Below are positions 63,380-64,000 of a stretch of DNA of 64,000 nt, one piece after another. Position 1 is the first letter of the stretch, and every line of letters starts with the position of its first letter. The notes beneath the pieces were generated by a model. It saw only the letters and a list, made by a program, of their open reading frames with translations. It was not told the origin of the DNA and searched no databases. The DNA is from Rhodanobacter sp. Root480 (GTDB taxonomy: Bacteria; Pseudomonadota; Gammaproteobacteria; Xanthomonadales; Rhodanobacteraceae): NCBI RefSeq assembly GCF_001426645.1, contig NZ_LMEX01000001.1, positions 1,068,755-1,132,754 on the forward strand, given 5' to 3'. The position numbers and the translations under genes are program-made.

Positions 63380-64000
63380 CTACTGCGCGGGTTGGCCCAG
63401 GCCGTCCGGCAGCGCGTGCTTTGCGACCGCTGCACCAGCATGCCCGCGCGCCCACCGCGCACCAGCCCAGAGCAGCAGCAAGGTCGCCGCGAAAAACAGC
63501 ATCTGCATGCCCGCCGGTTGCGCGTCGTAACCCACCAGAACGTGTGCCGCCTGCCCCGGCAACGAACCATTGGCGAGCAGCCACGAGCTGTCCCACAACC
63601 GGTAACCCAGGGCCGGCACGATGTTCGCCTGGATCAGGTAACGCGCCGCCGTGGATGCCAGGCCCGCGGCCAGCAACACCAGCATCGCGTTGGTGGCGCT
63701 GAAGAAATGCCGCAGGGGAATGCGCAGCAATCCGGCGTACAGCGCGTAACCCAGGGCCGCACCGGCGACCACGCCGACCGACAAACCTGCCCACAAGTGG
63801 TCCGCACCACCGGCGCGCATGCCGAACAGGAACAGCACGATCTCCGAACCCTCACGCAGCACCGCCAACGCCACCACCGCAAGCAGCATCACCATCGAAC
63901 TGGCACCCGCTTTCACGGCGCTGCCCATGGCCTGCATCTGCCGGCTCAACTCGCGGCCGTGGCTGGACATCCACACCACATGCCAGCCGATCATCAATAC
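63380..64000 (-). CDS. FTR1-family iron permease, partial
   Basis: The C-terminal ~206 residues of a membrane protein that continues past the right edge. It has VLREGSEIVLFLFGMR with the R-E-x-x-E iron motif of the FTR1/EfeU family, and four to five transmembrane helices (MVMLLAVVALAVL, LSVGVVAGAALGYALYAGL, AMLVLLAAGLASTAARYL, MQMLFFAATLLLLWAGARW). It imports ferric or ferrous iron with an oxidase or a periplasmic partner. The first REXXE and the start lie outside the window. Confidence 0.9.
   Translation of the reverse strand, partial: VLMIGWHVVWMSSHGRELSRQMQAMGSAVKAGASSMVMLLAVVALAVLREGSEIVLFLFGMRAGGADHLWAGLSVGVVAGAALGYALYAGLLRIPLRHFFSATNAMLVLLAAGLASTAARYLIQANIVPALGYRLWDSSWLLANGSLPGQAAHVLVGYDAQPAGMQMLFFAATLLLLWAGARWARGHAGAAVAKHALPDGLGQPAQ

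Overview
The window looks like the chromosome of a high-GC gammaproteobacterium of the Xanthomonadales, most likely Rhodanobacteraceae (Rhodanobacter/Dyella/Luteibacter relatives). The evidence is an effector with the C-terminal XVIPCD-type secretion domain used by xanthomonad killing type IV systems, an aryl-polyene/xanthomonadin-type pigment cluster, fused isobutyryl-CoA mutase beside leucine dehydrogenase and liu genes, and RAYT transposases with REP-like repeats. This placement is inferred from gene content; there is no rRNA or tRNA gene in the window to confirm it.

Layout. 0-8.9 kb: end of an ArsR regulator, a decayed DUF2075 gene, a PAS-GGDEF diguanylate cyclase, secreted hydrolases, ogt, and a divergent SDR/AraC pair. 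9-14.2 kb: a small accessory spot (zinc-ribbon protein plus a PD-(D/E)XK-like protein), a secreted phosphatase-like protein, a Tat-exported Gfo/Idh/MocA protein and a dicarboxylate/amino-acid symporter. 14.2-17.8 kb: an ECF42-type sigma factor with its VOC and YCII/DGPF partners. 18-24.9 kb: a secreted methyltransferase-fold protein, 6-phosphogluconate dehydrogenase, an SMP-30-like protein, a predicted antibacterial effector/immunity pair, and a GH11-like lipoprotein.

25.2-33.6 kb is the accessory heart of the window: higBA, one intact RAYT flanked by inverted repeats, three RAYT fragments, several copies of two short repeat families, small unknown genes, and an AT-rich two-gene module (DGQHR/ParB-like protein plus HEPN-motif protein) that ends directly at the 3' end of icmF. 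That module is the best candidate here for an undescribed defence or toxin system.

33.7-43.4 kb returns to core metabolism: fused isobutyryl-CoA mutase, an alpha/beta hydrolase with a TetR regulator, an M48 lipoprotein protease, leucine dehydrogenase and a FUSC-family membrane protein. 43.5-55.4 kb is one tightly overlapped operon for an aryl-polyene-like pigment: two ACPs, three ketosynthases plus a chain-length-factor-like protein, two dehydratases, a ketoreductase, thioesterase, methyltransferase, glycosyltransferase and two acyltransferases. It lacks an intact aryl-AMP ligase; a catalytically disarmed remnant of one is fused to a dehydratase. 55.5-63.3 kb holds leucine/acyl-CoA catabolism (isovaleryl-CoA dehydrogenase, thiolase, methylcrotonyl-CoA carboxylase beta) with a lipoprotein autotransporter protease and an alanine-rich lipoprotein between them. 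The window ends inside an FTR1 iron permease.

Leucine dehydrogenase, IcmF and the liu genes together indicate branched-chain amino-acid catabolism. Annotation rests on reading motifs; no database search was possible.
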